A DNA stretch of 64,000 bases from Aculops lycopersici (GCA_015350385.1 WNKI01000002.1:8272947-8336946); one strand, 5' to 3'. Shown: positions 1-15,166, numbered from the stretch's first letter. Program-made: numbers and translations. Notes: generated by a model not told the origin, from the letters alone.

Positions 1-3880
<3,880 letters not shown>

Positions 3881-3917
3881 TATAAAGCTGGTCACTCTGT
3901 CAGTTTGTTAGTCAGTT
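3881..3917 (+). promoter_or_regulatory. TATA box plus initiator, probable VPS35L core promoter
   Basis: TATAAAG at 3881-3887 is followed by TCAGTT at 3912-3917, placing the initiator A (3914) 33 bases from the start of the TATA box, the normal spacing for arthropod promoters. Another TCAGTT lies at 3899-3904. The predicted start site is about 317 bases before the VPS35L ATG, leaving an AT-rich leader without a required intron. Confidence 0.5.
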
Positions 3918-4230
3918 TAAGACGACGACGACGACTAGGATGATTACGATGGCGATAAAAAAGAAACTTGTGCGCGTGTTGAATGGACGATACGATGAGG
4001 GCACCAGAGGAGCGACAGCAACAAGTGTGTGCTCGGTCTAGTGGCGTTATCTCGATTGCTATCAGTGAGCAGCGATCAGTTAGCTTCGAATGGGAGATAG
4101 ATAAATAAAAGAGAATAAAAAATTATAATAATATGAATGATAATAACAATAATAATAGTAATTATTTCCCCTATGGATTGCTTGGCTTTGCTACTAGATT
4201 TAAACAACAACACACTGGTAAGAGGAGGCA

Positions 4231-7191
4231 ATGGATATGGATTCCCTGAGTTACGAGGAGTATTTTAAGCAAGTTGACGAAATGATTTGCAACCTAAAGG
4301 ACCACTGGCAAGCGGAGCAGAGGGTTAAGGCGCTTAAGGTGGCGATTCAATTGAGCAAGTTGCTGGCCAACTCGAGTCAGATGAGATTGTATGCAAAAAA
4401 GTTTAAGATGATCACGGATACACTGAACGAGTTTGGTGGATTAATTTACGATAGAATTCAGTCTAAGGCAACGGAGATTCCGCGAAACATAATTGTCGTT
4501 CCGCCAACACCAACTAGCAATGGATCTTTGGACGGCTTTTTGGAATCCCAGCGCGAGCTTGCCAAGGAGACTTGCAGAAATTGGTTCCTAAAGATAACCT
4601 CCATTCGTGAGCTAGTGCCTCGCTTCTACTCCGAGCTTGCAATCTTACAATCGTGCGATATCTTACTTAAACCAACGGCAAGGGGACTGGCATCAATCGA
4701 GGAACAATTCTATGCGCAATCACTGAGGAGACTCACCAAAACTGCTTGGGGTTTTGGTGATCCCATTGTGGCAATCTATGCGCGACTCTACCTGTGCCGT
4801 GTGGCGGTTAGATTAATTGGTTGGAAGTCAACAAATAGCTCTGATCCGCTTTTATTTGATATTATTTTAGCCAATTTAAAGGCCAACGCAACGCTCATTA
4901 GTCACCTGGATGTGAGCACGGTGCTTAGGTTAGTTCAAGCGCAAAACGTGGACATAATGGTCTTTTTCGACTTGATCTCGAGCGCACTGCAGGCTAATGT
5001 TGGTTGCGTTGTAGTTGAGACTGACGAGGAGGATGACGCAACTGGAGAGACTACAGGTGAAAATGAGCAGCAACGAGAACAGAGCGAAAGGCAGCGCTTA
5101 ATGCTAAACTGCTTGATTCACCGAATCGAGGGAAATGGCAAGAGAGGCGAGAGAAAGAGTGAGGAAAAGCCAACGGCAAATATGACGACGACGACGGAAA
5201 TGGCGAGCACGAGGCAATGGGACAAGGTTGCGTCATCCGCTTGCTCCATTCTATCCTGCAACATTCTACTCCACGCGGCATTCAGATCTCTAAATGCCGA
5301 CGTGGTTGCGGCGAATGGCCAGCGATTGTCGCGCTTGATACAGTTGAAAGTGATGCCAAAGTGGCGCTCATTTCGTCAACTAGCTAACGGCACAAACCAA
5401 AGCGAAACCCATGGCCAAAACCAAACCTTAACTGGTGCTTCCGGCACCCATCAAACTTTTGCCGATGTGCAATCAATCACACAGACCCTATACCAAGCGC
5501 TAGGTGCCTTTGCGGTGGCGCTGGACGCAAGCGAGCGGCTTACACTTGAACTTGGCCAAAATGTCGCCGAATGCTCGAACGAGGAAAGGTTCGTATCGGT
5601 TACTCTAGATGACGACCGAGATTATGACGATGACGAGCTTGGGTTTGGTGGCAATCAAGAGGTTCAAAGAGGTTCGGCCAACTTGCCGCTTGCTCAGCGG
5701 ATTCTCGTCGCAATGGATGACGCAATCGAGGAGGTGCTAAAATTTGAACTCGATCATATAGACCCACTTTTAAGCTCACACTATTTACGCTGCTTCACTT
5801 CCTGGTTCTCATTTGCAAATCACTATGGTCAAGCGCAAGAGATCGACAAACTTCTTGGAAGATTTGTGGCCAGAATTGGAAGCAAGCGACAGTTTGTAGC
5901 TCACTATAAGGTTTTGATTGATCTAATCAAAATTCTCTTTACAAACCGGAAAAATCTCGACGAGTTTGCTGGTGTATTGAGGCTAAAATCGTTTAATCAA
6001 TTATTTGACCTCCTAAGAAGAGATGACTACAAACTCGAGGCTTCAAAGTGGATTCTAGAAACAATGCGAGCCAATCTAAAGCTCCATCGGCCCAAGGCAA
6101 AGGGTTTGAGGGGCGAAACAAACAATGAGATTGATTCCAATGCCAGTAGCAATATCAATAGTGAGAGGATTACAAACAAGGAAACCGTTAGCTTTTTACT
6201 CAAATTATTCACAACAATCAACGACTCGTTAAGTTTGCTTGCCATCGATGATGATATTGATCATTTGGCTGAAATTATTATCTATTTTTTGGATAGAATT
6301 CAGACTACCAATCATAGAGAGCAGCTTAATTTTTTCTCAAAATGTCGCGGCTCAATGGGAAACCTAAACCCCATTTTAGTTTACCTCTGCCGGCGAGTGC
6401 TAAAAATGGCCCAAGAGTTTAGGTCAATGGAGAGGAAGAGATCAGCTAAACAAGATTACCTCAATGGATGCCTAGCGTTCACCTATGTAACCATACCTGC
6501 AATCAACGATCCCTACACAAGATTTGACTTGCTCCTCGAGGGCAGTCAGCTGGCCTTGAAGCACATGAGCCTCTCACTGGCTGATTATTATATGAAACAA
6601 ATTTTCGCAACTCTAACTGGCCAATTGGAAAGCATGACAGTTATTAAAAGAGAACAGGAGCAGGCAAACAATAATCGATTGTCCATAGTGAGCAAGTATT
6701 TGAATGATCCAACAGAGAGTATTAGAGCTTTCGGCGCCAAGACGGAAAATGCAAACAGCATCATCAAAAGTAATCCAATGGCATGCAACGACAAGCGACT
6801 TGCGGATCAAGTGTTCTCTTTATTAAGATTGATATTGAAATTTGAGGATCACATTGACTTGAAACACAAGCTAATCCTCGCGCGAGTAATCAGATGCCAC
6901 TTTTCTGAGCATCCAAATTTGATTGAGAATCTTGAACACTTGAATGTGATTAGTGATGAAATTGATCATCATGACGATTATATGACTTTGGATAGTAACA
7001 ATAGGAATAGTAATAGAACCAATGACACTTCCAATAATAATGATAATGATATTCATAATCCTGGTCATGCAACTTCTGACCACATGACCACCGAAAAGTT
7101 GGAGCAAGTCGATGAGATGAATTTGGGCAGGTCAAATGGAGCAACAGCAGCAAGAACCTCGACAACCTCTTCAATTACGATTTCCTCTTAA
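4231..7191 (+). CDS. VPS35L: VPS35L, VPS35-like subunit of the Retriever complex
   Basis: Single open frame of 986 residues. The N-terminal segment (SYEEYFKQVDEM, LKDHW, RVKALKVAIQLSKLL, ITDTLNEFGGLIYDRI) matches VPS35L (C16orf62), the alpha-solenoid scaffold that joins VPS26C and VPS29 in Retriever and, with the CCC proteins, Commander, which recycles cargo from endosomes to the plasma membrane. An in-frame TAA lies four codons before the ATG, so the start is fixed unless an upstream exon is spliced in. Vertebrate VPS35L carries a long N-terminal extension before the region where this protein begins; it is not seen here. Acidic and low-complexity inserts (about residues 270-330 and 460-480) and an Asn/Asp/Ser/Thr-rich tail after about residue 910 account for the length. 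No intron interrupts nearly 3 kb of coding DNA. Family assignment is firm. Confidence 0.93.
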   Translation: MDMDSLSYEEYFKQVDEMICNLKDHWQAEQRVKALKVAIQLSKLLANSSQMRLYAKKFKMITDTLNEFGGLIYDRIQSKATEIPRNIIVVPPTPTSNGSLDGFLESQRELAKETCRNWFLKITSIRELVPRFYSELAILQSCDILLKPTARGLASIEEQFYAQSLRRLTKTAWGFGDPIVAIYARLYLCRVAVRLIGWKSTNSSDPLLFDIILANLKANATLISHLDVSTVLRLVQAQNVDIMVFFDLISSALQANVGCVVVETDEEDDATGETTGENEQQREQSERQRLMLNCLIHRIEGNGKRGERKSEEKPTANMTTTTEMASTRQWDKVASSACSILSCNILLHAAFRSLNADVVAANGQRLSRLIQLKVMPKWRSFRQLANGTNQSETHGQNQTLTGASGTHQTFADVQSITQTLYQALGAFAVALDASERLTLELGQNVAECSNEERFVSVTLDDDRDYDDDELGFGGNQEVQRGSANLPLAQRILVAMDDAIEEVLKFELDHIDPLLSSHYLRCFTSWFSFANHYGQAQEIDKLLGRFVARIGSKRQFVAHYKVLIDLIKILFTNRKNLDEFAGVLRLKSFNQLFDLLRRDDYKLEASKWILETMRANLKLHRPKAKGLRGETNNEIDSNASSNINSERITNKETVSFLLKLFTTINDSLSLLAIDDDIDHLAEIIIYFLDRIQTTNHREQLNFFSKCRGSMGNLNPILVYLCRRVLKMAQEFRSMERKRSAKQDYLNGCLAFTYVTIPAINDPYTRFDLLLEGSQLALKHMSLSLADYYMKQIFATLTGQLESMTVIKREQEQANNNRLSIVSKYLNDPTESIRAFGAKTENANSIIKSNPMACNDKRLADQVFSLLRLILKFEDHIDLKHKLILARVIRCHFSEHPNLIENLEHLNVISDEIDHHDDYMTLDSNNRNSNRTNDTSNNNDNDIHNPGHATSDHMTTEKLEQVDEMNLGRSNGATAARTSTTSSITISS

Positions 7192-7266
7192 GCGACCAAA
7201 AGCACGAGGACAACAACGACCACTACACTTGTCGCCACCTGAGACTCCTTACCTGTGATTGAAGAA

Positions 7267-7272
7267 AATAAA
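7267..7272 (+). terminator. AATAAA polyadenylation signal of VPS35L
   Basis: A canonical AATAAA lies about 76 bases after the VPS35L stop codon on the same strand, implying a short 3' UTR. Confidence 0.65.
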
Positions 7273-7605
7273 ATTATTGATCGTTTTTTCTTTCCATGCC
7301 CCGTGATTTACCTTCGCCTTTAGCCGCTTCCAATTATCGCAAACCACGAAGTCTTTGCCTCCACCCTCTTGATGTACCACTACTATTAATAATAACTATA
7401 ATGATCCTGCTGCTGCTGCTGCTGCTATAAACGAGAAAGCAAAACAAACTAATCTACAGCCATAGCGTTATGGTAAATGGCATCATGAATGTTGTTAATT
7501 ACACCTTCGCATACCTGATATACACTCGACGAACAAAACTCACCAAAAGCCGAATTGATTACATCTCTTCCAAGGATGGCAATCATGGATATTTCAATCA
7601 AATAA
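7273..7605. other. short intergenic segment between convergent genes
   Basis: This separates the 3' ends of VPS35L (+) and the small secreted-protein gene (-). It contains a CTG run at about 7409-7426 and AT-rich sequence; nothing else is recognised. Confidence 0.6.
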
Positions 7606-8214
7606 TCAATTGCAATCGCTGCTTATGGCCATGTAGTTGTCCGATTGGCAAACCGGAAGTCCGCCCCCAACCTTGTGGCATTTGCCTGGAATCTTCTCGA
7701 TCCTAGTGACCTCAATGAAACAATCGGCGCCGATGAGGTCGAGCGATTGAGCTGGGCTTGAACTTAAACTTGCCTGTGCCTTTTCCATCTCCTGCATGCT
7801 CAAGATTGTGTTTGCAATCTTATTCTTGAGTAGCATTAGCTCCAAGGCGCTGGCATTTGGTTTTATCTCGCCAATGATTGTGGATTCGGGCGACTTTGAG
7901 TGAATGAACTCGTGAAAACTCTGCTCGGCCTACGAGGAGGCACGAGGTTAGTATATCTAATTGATTGATTTGCTGCGGGGGAGGTTTTTCCTACATAAGG
8001 CAAAGTAGTGTAGGAGTGAAAACGGAAGTGGAAGCCTTATACTAACCGATTCGTCTGACGCGGTCAATTTGTTTCCAAATTTGTTTGTGTTCGAAAACAA
8101 ACTCACACTGGCCGAGGGGTAGGCTTCACTGGAGTCGATAGCTGATATAAGGGAGCCAACCAGAAGGCAGCCGAAGAGCCGAGCCGAGTAATTTGAGTAG
8201 AAGCGCGGGTACAT
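7606..8214 (-). CDS. uncharacterised secreted protein with four C-terminal cysteines, two exons
   Basis: Exon 1 is 8107-8214 and exon 2 is 7606-7929, joined across a 177-bp GTGAGT..TAG intron in phase 0; the product is 143 residues. Exon 1 begins MYPRFYSNYSARL, followed by a hydrophobic core (FGCLLVGSLISAI), a typical signal peptide. Exon 2 has a predicted amphipathic helix (LELMLLKNKIANTILSM) and then a C-terminal segment with four cysteines spaced C-x12-C-x9-C-x11-C, ending Cys-Asn-stop, compatible with two disulfides. A TATA box lies upstream in the right orientation. I do not recognise the family; a secreted peptide hormone, growth-factor-like or salivary protein are all possible. Splicing and secretion are inferred from sequence; function is unknown. 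Confidence 0.6.
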
Positions 8215-8445
8215 TTTAATTTGATAATTGATTTCTCGCGATGATTATCTTACACTTTGATCAGCTTTGGCTGGAACTCTCGGAGATGTATCCTCTTGGT
8301 TTTGAAAGAGTGGGAAACTTGAGTGCTTAGCCGGCTGCTTGCTTGAGCCTTTGAAGAGGTTTGGTCAAGTCTAAGAATCTTGAGCTTGAGGTTGAGCTTG
8401 AAGTTGCTGAAGGAGTTTGTGGCGGCCAACTTGCAAGCTGCCTCA

Positions 8446-8453
8446 TATTTATA
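8446..8453 (-). promoter_or_regulatory. TATA box for the small secreted-protein gene
   Basis: TATAAATA reads on the minus strand about 232 bases before the ATG at 8214. The intervening sequence is consistent with a 5' UTR of about 200 bases. A clear initiator at the ideal spacing was not found. Confidence 0.4.
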
Positions 8454-10460
8454 CCAAGTTTCAAAGCTCACAGGTAGCCCCCTCCCTCAGCAAAATCTCA
8501 ACCGAGTCAAACAGCAAGCGGCTATGGTGTTGGTGGTGGTCGTTGTTGTGATCCTCACGAAGAGTTGGTTGCGCAACAGCAATAGCACCGCCATCACAAC
8601 AACCACCACCAAAGTTGGCTAAGATTTCATTGTGCGACGGCGTTGAATATATTGATAGTTGTTGCATCAGTGAAGAGGGCGCCGGCGGTGACTACAACGT
8701 TGACGACGACGGCGGTGGTGTAATGAGGACGACAAATGGCAGGCGATGTGCCGGTTAGGCGGCAAATGTTGCCCAGAAGGTCCTCTCACCTGCGGCGCTG
8801 AAAAATTGTCTCCCCATTGAGGGGTAAAGATCGAGCTAGTGATCCGTACTGGTGTCATCGGCGCTGCCACCAACGACGCCACTACCACCGCCACCTACAA
8901 CAACCAAGGAGCGTGGTTAGACACAATGGAGAGTGTGTTTGTGCATGAGAAGCCGGCGATCGTCTGGCAGCTCCTCGAATAATACGACATGTCAACAGCT
9001 CTCACCACATAGAGCGACACAATGAGAACATACCCGTACGCAACTAGATAGCAGGTGGCAAATCTGATCAACACAACCACAGTCAGGGAGAAGTGATAGT
9101 CAAATGATCCATGTTTGTCTCGTTGAACCGCTGAGTAATCAACGGATCAAGAGTCGCTGTGTGGCCCAGCTTCCGGTGGCTCTAGTTCCGCATCAATGCT
9201 TATGTTTATATTCCATGCCAACTTCTTTCGAATTTCTATTCCATTCTATGAACTAGGGGTGGCTCAGTTGGAGTTCAATCTGAGATCAGCTATTAATTGA
9301 CACTTAACACTAACCCTAACTAGTTACCTAAGCATGGACCGCCCGAGGGCTGACCTAATTTTTCCATGAGCCAGCATCCGGATCCGTTTTTTTTCTCACT
9401 GAAAAGAGCATTGAAACTTTATTCTAGGCGTTAGAAATCTACTTTAAAGCTCGGTAGAGATTCACACGATGACAGTAGTTCAAACTTGCAGAGTTTTATG
9501 ATTGATGAGAGTCTAGCGATGCCACCAACACCACCACCTCTTGGTTTGTTTGGTGCTTCTCTGTTAGTGGGCGTCAGATACCAGCGTTCAATTATTGGTA
9601 GAGTATAAGTGAAACCAAATGCTCAAGTCGCCAACAATAATTCCGCCAGTCTAGTTCGTGTCTAGTCAATGTAGATCTAGACAAGGTATCGACTACCTTG
9701 TCTTCGTCTAGAAAAAAGGTAGACAACAACGATTCAAGACGATGTATCATCCACAAAGTTGGTTGTTTGATTGGTGAGAAATACTTGACTTATGGATCGT
9801 CTTTAGTCGTGGTCGCAGCCTGCACTCTGTTTGATAACCGAACCTCCTCCACCAGTCGATAATTTGAATTCTGTTCTCGACCTTGACATTATTAGTGAAC
9901 CAAAATACTAGCAGACAAGACGAGACGAGACTGTTGCAATTTGGACTAGACAACTCTTTGAGGCATACAGAATACATACAAAGATTAGGGTAACTACGCA
10001 ATTGATCAAAAGCAAACATTCACGTGCTCGACAAACATTTATCTTGCCATGGTAGCATTTTTTAAGTGACTGATTTAGTGTGAAGTGTAACCTGCTTCAC
10101 ATCAAATATAATCCATTCTTGTGGCGTAGATTGGCGTCCTTCTTGTACTCTGAGTGTCGATACGCATCTGCCGTATGTTTCTCCTTCTTAAGGTCGCTAG
10201 GTCCCCCGCCCGGGGAAAGGGTAAAATTTTGTTCTTGGACCCGGTTGACTCGCAAAGGTAAGCTTGGACTGACCATTCAAGCGTGGGTGTTACGGGATAT
10301 CTGGCCAACTAGCAAGTCTCCGAGATAACATGAGACCGGTTTGAGTGTCTTCCTTTCGACATGTCGATGTAGCTGAGGTTACAACTTTATCATCAAAATG
10401 CCATCACTTCATCGGTGCCTTCATGCAGATGATATGCTTGACATTTGCAAAACTTTGAGG
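8454..10460. other. noncoding stretch, no recognised gene
   Basis: Several short open frames exist (for example a 90-codon ATG frame on the minus strand at 9747-10019), but none resembles a known protein and none shows a matching splice partner. GC-rich triplet-repeat-like sequence occurs at about 8515-8900. A 10-bp hairpin lies at 9679-9703. Confidence 0.5.
9679..9703. repeat. perfect 10-bp inverted repeat (hairpin)
   Basis: AGACAAGGTA, loop TCGAC, then TACCTTGTCT: the arms are exactly complementary, with partly complementary TCTAGA sequence on both flanks. It lies outside any recognised gene, and its role is unknown. Confidence 0.7.
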
Positions 10461-12290
10461 TCAAAATTGAATGGAATCCATGTGGTCGTTTGTACTCCCG
10501 CCCAAGATCTCAACTAAAAACTTATATCCATTAGGCTTGAGATTCTGTACCACGTCTAAAGGAGTTTCATCCTGGTTATTCTTGACCTTCAAATCAGCTC
10601 CAGATCTAATAAGCAATTTCATGCACTCGGGCAAATTAAATTTTGCGCAATAATGTAATGGTGTCTCACCTAAAGCATTTTGCTTATTAATGGCTCGGCT
10701 ATTCTGAATGATAAAGTCCAAAATAAAGAGATCACATTCGAATTGCACACTAGCATTGTCTCGCGAAGCCTGACAACTCAACGCCAAGTGAATACTAGTA
10801 TCCAAATCTTGAATTACCGGCTTAGATGGCTGATAAACTGTCGTATCAATACTGTCATCCATGCTATTGTGCTGACTGAAAGCTGTCACTCTTAGATTAC
10901 TAGATACTGATGTATTGTGAGCGCTATATTGAGTTTGATTATGATTGTTCTGTTGCTGTAGTTGTTGCTGTTGTTGTGTTTGGTTTAGATTGTTTTGCTG
11001 TTGCTGTAACAACATTTGTTGGTGCTGATATTGTTGTTGGTGTTGGTGATAATGCTGATTTTGATAATGATTATCTAAGGTTAAGTTATTTGAATTTTGA
11101 CAATCGTGGGGATAATTGTGGGTTGATGTTGAGGATGCATTTGTTGTTGTCGTTTGTGATTGAGGTGAGTATTGTTGGCTATTATTATCTAAGCCAAAGT
11201 CATCCTCCAAATTTGATATACAACTCGCAATATCAAATCCTTCTCCAAATAATTGAACTAATTTTCTGAGATCCTTACTTATAACAGCCTCTTTTAAACA
11301 CTTGGCCCTCTCTGTGTCATCGCGGTGGATGTTTTGACAAAACTTTTTCTGTATATATTTAGCCTTAATAAATTCGCATCTTTGTTCCATGGTGCTATTT
11401 GGTTTCAACTTTGGAGTATCGAAATTTGGCGACGCTAAATCGGCGGCCAACAGCTCGAGCTGACGTAATCTTGATTCCATAATTTCATTAAAGAAATCAT
11501 TGCCCATATTGTGAGCGATTAATAATTGTGAGGTGTTGATATTATCTAAAGTTAGCGATTGTATTCTTGATATATGAACTCCTAAATCTCTATGGATGCC
11601 AGAGCATTCAATGCACACTAATACGCCTAGATTCGTTGACAACCATGTGGGCACATCTCGACTAGTCGAGCAATCTACACAACGATCATTTCCAGTCAGA
11701 GCTTGAACTTGTCTTATTAGTTGTTGTTGTAGCTGATGTTCAGCTCCCAATCTATGCAGGATGGCATCATCATGGTCAGCGGAATCTAAAGAAGTAGAAT
11801 TGTTGTTTGATGATCTAATATTCGTTGTTGAGTGCAACAATCCCGATGGACTTGTATTGTTACTGCCACCGTTACCTCCTCCGCCGCCGCCGCCAACAAA
11901 ATCAACAAAGTCCTTGTTCGAATTTGGATCGTCGAATTGTTTCTTTAAAGCTCCCTCTTTACAGTTGATCAATACATAAACCCAAGCTGTAATGTCATGC
12001 TCATCCTCAACTTGAAAATGATATGTCCTATTGAATGATATCAAGTCAAAACATTTCTTCTCTTTTCCAGGTACTAGCTTTACCTGGCAAGTGAGTAGAT
12101 TTAATTTAGTCGGTGGCTGCGCTTCGTCCGAATGGTAGATAAGTAGATTACCATCGACTATCTCACATCGTCGCTTTCTCCAAGCTTTAACGCGCATCTT
12201 TCCCTCCGACTTCTTAAGTAGGTAACCAGATTTACGGAAACCATAAATCTGGTTCCCTTGCATTTGATGCAACCTGTAGCCATGAATCAT
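10461..12290 (-). CDS. Asap: ASAP-type ArfGAP (PH, ArfGAP zinc finger, ankyrin repeats)
   Basis: 609 residues from the first Met. The start (HGYRLHQMQGN, then YGFRKSGYLLKKSEGK) is the conserved beginning of the ASAP-family PH domain, which runs to about residue 115. The ArfGAP zinc finger has Cys204, Cys207, Cys226 and Cys229, with the catalytic arginine at about 234 in GIHRDLG. ASAP proteins accelerate GTP hydrolysis on Arf1/Arf5 at membranes and focal adhesions. A long Gln/Asn-rich linker (about 375-470) precedes ankyrin repeats (about 480-595; motif LGETPLHYCAKFNLPECM). The protein then stops: the family's proline-rich region and SH3 are absent, and no BAR domain is seen upstream in the window. 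The frame stays open before this Met, so the true N terminus, possibly after a splice, is uncertain. Family call is secure; 5' completeness is not. Confidence 0.88.
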   Translation of the reverse strand: MIHGYRLHQMQGNQIYGFRKSGYLLKKSEGKMRVKAWRKRRCEIVDGNLLIYHSDEAQPPTKLNLLTCQVKLVPGKEKKCFDLISFNRTYHFQVEDEHDITAWVYVLINCKEGALKKQFDDPNSNKDFVDFVGGGGGGGNGGSNNTSPSGLLHSTTNIRSSNNNSTSLDSADHDDAILHRLGAEHQLQQQLIRQVQALTGNDRCVDCSTSRDVPTWLSTNLGVLVCIECSGIHRDLGVHISRIQSLTLDNINTSQLLIAHNMGNDFFNEIMESRLRQLELLAADLASPNFDTPKLKPNSTMEQRCEFIKAKYIQKKFCQNIHRDDTERAKCLKEAVISKDLRKLVQLFGEGFDIASCISNLEDDFGLDNNSQQYSPQSQTTTTNASSTSTHNYPHDCQNSNNLTLDNHYQNQHYHQHQQQYQHQQMLLQQQQNNLNQTQQQQQLQQQNNHNQTQYSAHNTSVSSNLRVTAFSQHNSMDDSIDTTVYQPSKPVIQDLDTSIHLALSCQASRDNASVQFECDLFILDFIIQNSRAINKQNALGETPLHYCAKFNLPECMKLLIRSGADLKVKNNQDETPLDVVQNLKPNGYKFLVEILGGSTNDHMDSIQF

Positions 12291-15166
12291 GGTTTTTTGT
12301 GAGGTTTGATTTGGTCGTTGCTGTGTTACTTGTGTGATATTTTTTATATTCAGGTATAAATAGGTGAGGGTAGTCGTTGTTGTATTTGTTTCTATTTTCC
12401 TTGTATCAATAATATTAATGATGATGATAATATTCAGTAATATTATAATGATTGTGCTACTAATAAATGTTAGCTGTCAGTTTGTTGTAATAATATTAAC
12501 ATTTGGGCTAGATAATGATAATAATAACATCCAACTGTCACTGTGCTAACGGTTCTAGTTGCTCTAAGGTTTATGCTTTCAATTTTTGCTGACACATCGG
12601 TGATATCCAACTATCTTGTTTTATAATTATTAATGTGTTGTTATTCTCGTTATGCCAGTCGGTCAGTCAGTTTGTTACAAGTTGTTGTTGCTCCAATTAT
12701 AATTAGCAACTTACAACAGCAGAATACAAACTCAATTATTTTCTCTATGAAAGATATTTATATCAAAGTTACTTTTAGTCCCAATACTAGTGGTAATGGT
12801 TGTGGTTATTGTGATGGTGGTGGCCGCGGAACACATGCAAACCTAACACATTGACACAAGGTAAATTGGTAGCTATTGTCAAGCCGAAAATTTCTGATAA
12901 TAATGATGATAATGGATTTGCGCTTGTTAGCTTCGGATCTGTCTGATTTACGTTGCCTGTTTCGTGACGTTTAGTTTGTTCGTATTGTGGTTGTTGCAAA
13001 AAGTAATGGAAGTGGATAGTAGCAGTAGATTAGAGGAAAAATATACAGAGCACAGAAACTATATTTGCCCATGTCTCTCTGTGCGACTACGGCGGCGGCA
13101 ACAGCAGCGGCGACGTCTTTCGTCGTCGCCAACTTTACCATGTCTATCTGTATGTGATTTGTTTTCTCTCTCTATCTCTCTCCCTCTCTCTCTCTCTCTC
13201 TCCCTCTCTCATGCTTTAGAGATACAGACCACTGCTGTCGCCGCAGTTTCCATTTGGCGCTCGCTTTAGTCGCATTTCAAGTGTCCACTAGTTTGAATTA
13301 GTTTTGTATTGGATCTAGTGCACCGTATTTTTAAGACACTCTTATATGCTTGTGCAGACATAGAACAAACCGATCAATGGCCAAGGCTGCTCGCTCACTC
13401 GTTGGCCCCGAAGAGAACGAGCGAAAAGCAGCCACACACACACGCTCTGGAGTTGGAAGTTGACGACGACGACTACGTTGCCGCTCAAGATTTGCGGCGT
13501 TTTGTCGGCGTGCGCGTCTGTCCAACCGTCTGCGCGTCAACCGGCCGCTACACCCATTGAGGAGTGCAGAGAACCCCGTTGCTCGTGTGTTTGCGCGACT
13601 GTCCGTCTGTGTGTTCCTCACACACATGCACTCAGACGGACCGACAAGAAGCCGCTCTACGTGGAGAGCGGGGTGGAGTAGTGGATTGGCGCACACAGAG
13701 AGCGCAAAAAATCGAGTTCATTTTTGAACGTGTTCAGGTGACCACCTGGCCGCACGTAATTTTTCCACGGACCTCACCACTCAAACTAAATTAGCAACCT
13801 TTTTTGACAAGAAATCACCACGACCAATATTATTAATACCAAAAAACTTTGATCGGCTATTACTGTCAAACACGCGATCAATAAAATTATCAAGTTAATC
13901 GAACTAAACACGACAAATGGAATGGTAGAGCTACTGATCCATCACTCTCTTTCACTTCTCTAAATTGTCAGTTTGTTCGTGTTGCTCGAGGTCAACGATT
14001 TCCTGTTGCCCGCTGGAGGTGTTTGCCCCCTTGCCTAGAGTTCACGTTGTGGGAGAGTGCAACAGGTAGCGCTGTGGAGTCGGCGCCACCTCTGCTTCCG
14101 GGAGGTCGGACGGAATTTAATATATTTTTCATCAACTATCAACCGGTGGCAAGCTTAGCCTGCAACAAAAGACCCACGCGATGAAACCAAAAGGTCTGAA
14201 AGTAAACAATGATAATAATGAAAAGCTATAGTTTGTTTACATTGTGCAGGTGATCATCTGGTTTGCAAATTTGCAATTTCCATGTTAACACCTGAATCTT
14301 GTCGCTCGTCTCCTTCAGTCTTTCGAGTAAATGACTGTTGCTTACACGAACGCAACTAACTAATTATACTCTACGTTTAGCTTAAATTGCAGGACCTAAG
14401 ATCGATGCAATTAATTTTCATAATAACAACAGCAAATGCAATTTCCGTAATGATGATGATTATTATTGTAATTATAATAATAACCAATAGAATCTGCTGA
14501 TGCTATTCGCTGCAACGACGACGTTGCGCGCATGTAATTAGACTACCATTGCATCTCGACGGAGTTAATGGATTTTGTCTCATTGCAACCCGAGTTGTTG
14601 CTGTTGCTGCTTCTTCTTCTGCCGCCTAGTTGTTGATTCAATCTTCTTGATTTACTCGCAAGTCTCAGAGCAAAACTAGAAAACTTTGCGCCCTCAACCA
14701 CAAATCTCATGAGCTTAATGTTGTTCTTTCGTTTGGTAGCGACGGCAGCACACTGTCTCATTCTGACATTTAGTGTGTCTCAAGTGTTGACAGTCCATTG
14801 CTCGACCAACCATCTCGTCTCGTCTCATCTCATACGGTCTCGTTGTTGTTGTTGTTGTTGTTGTCGATTGCAACTTTAAGCATTGCGCCACCAAAACACT
14901 TCCTTTATAGCTCAGGATCTAAGAAATAAGAAAAAACTACTGCGCTAACTAACCAACGCACTGACAATTCTGTCGTCGCCTAACGCTCGGGTCCAGCGGG
15001 CACCTAGTGCCACGAATCGCGGCAACTCTACACACTACTCAATGGGATAGAAAACTACTAGCAAGTGTCTAGTAGACACTTGACCTAGGCCTCAAGTGGC
15101 TTTATCTATTTATCTCTCTCTCTCTCTCACACTGGGGGAAAAATTCTTAGTTGCTTTGCACTGTCA

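Noticed and set aside
9747..10019. 90-codon ATG frame on the minus strand.
   Set aside because: No family resemblance, no signal peptide, no splice partner; odd composition typical of chance frames.
10400..10460. Plus-strand frame containing LHADDMLDI, resembling the ADD catalytic motif of reverse transcriptases.
   Set aside because: Only a short stretch fits, no other polymerase motifs surround it in any frame, and it lies at the ASAP 3' end; chance is the simpler explanation.
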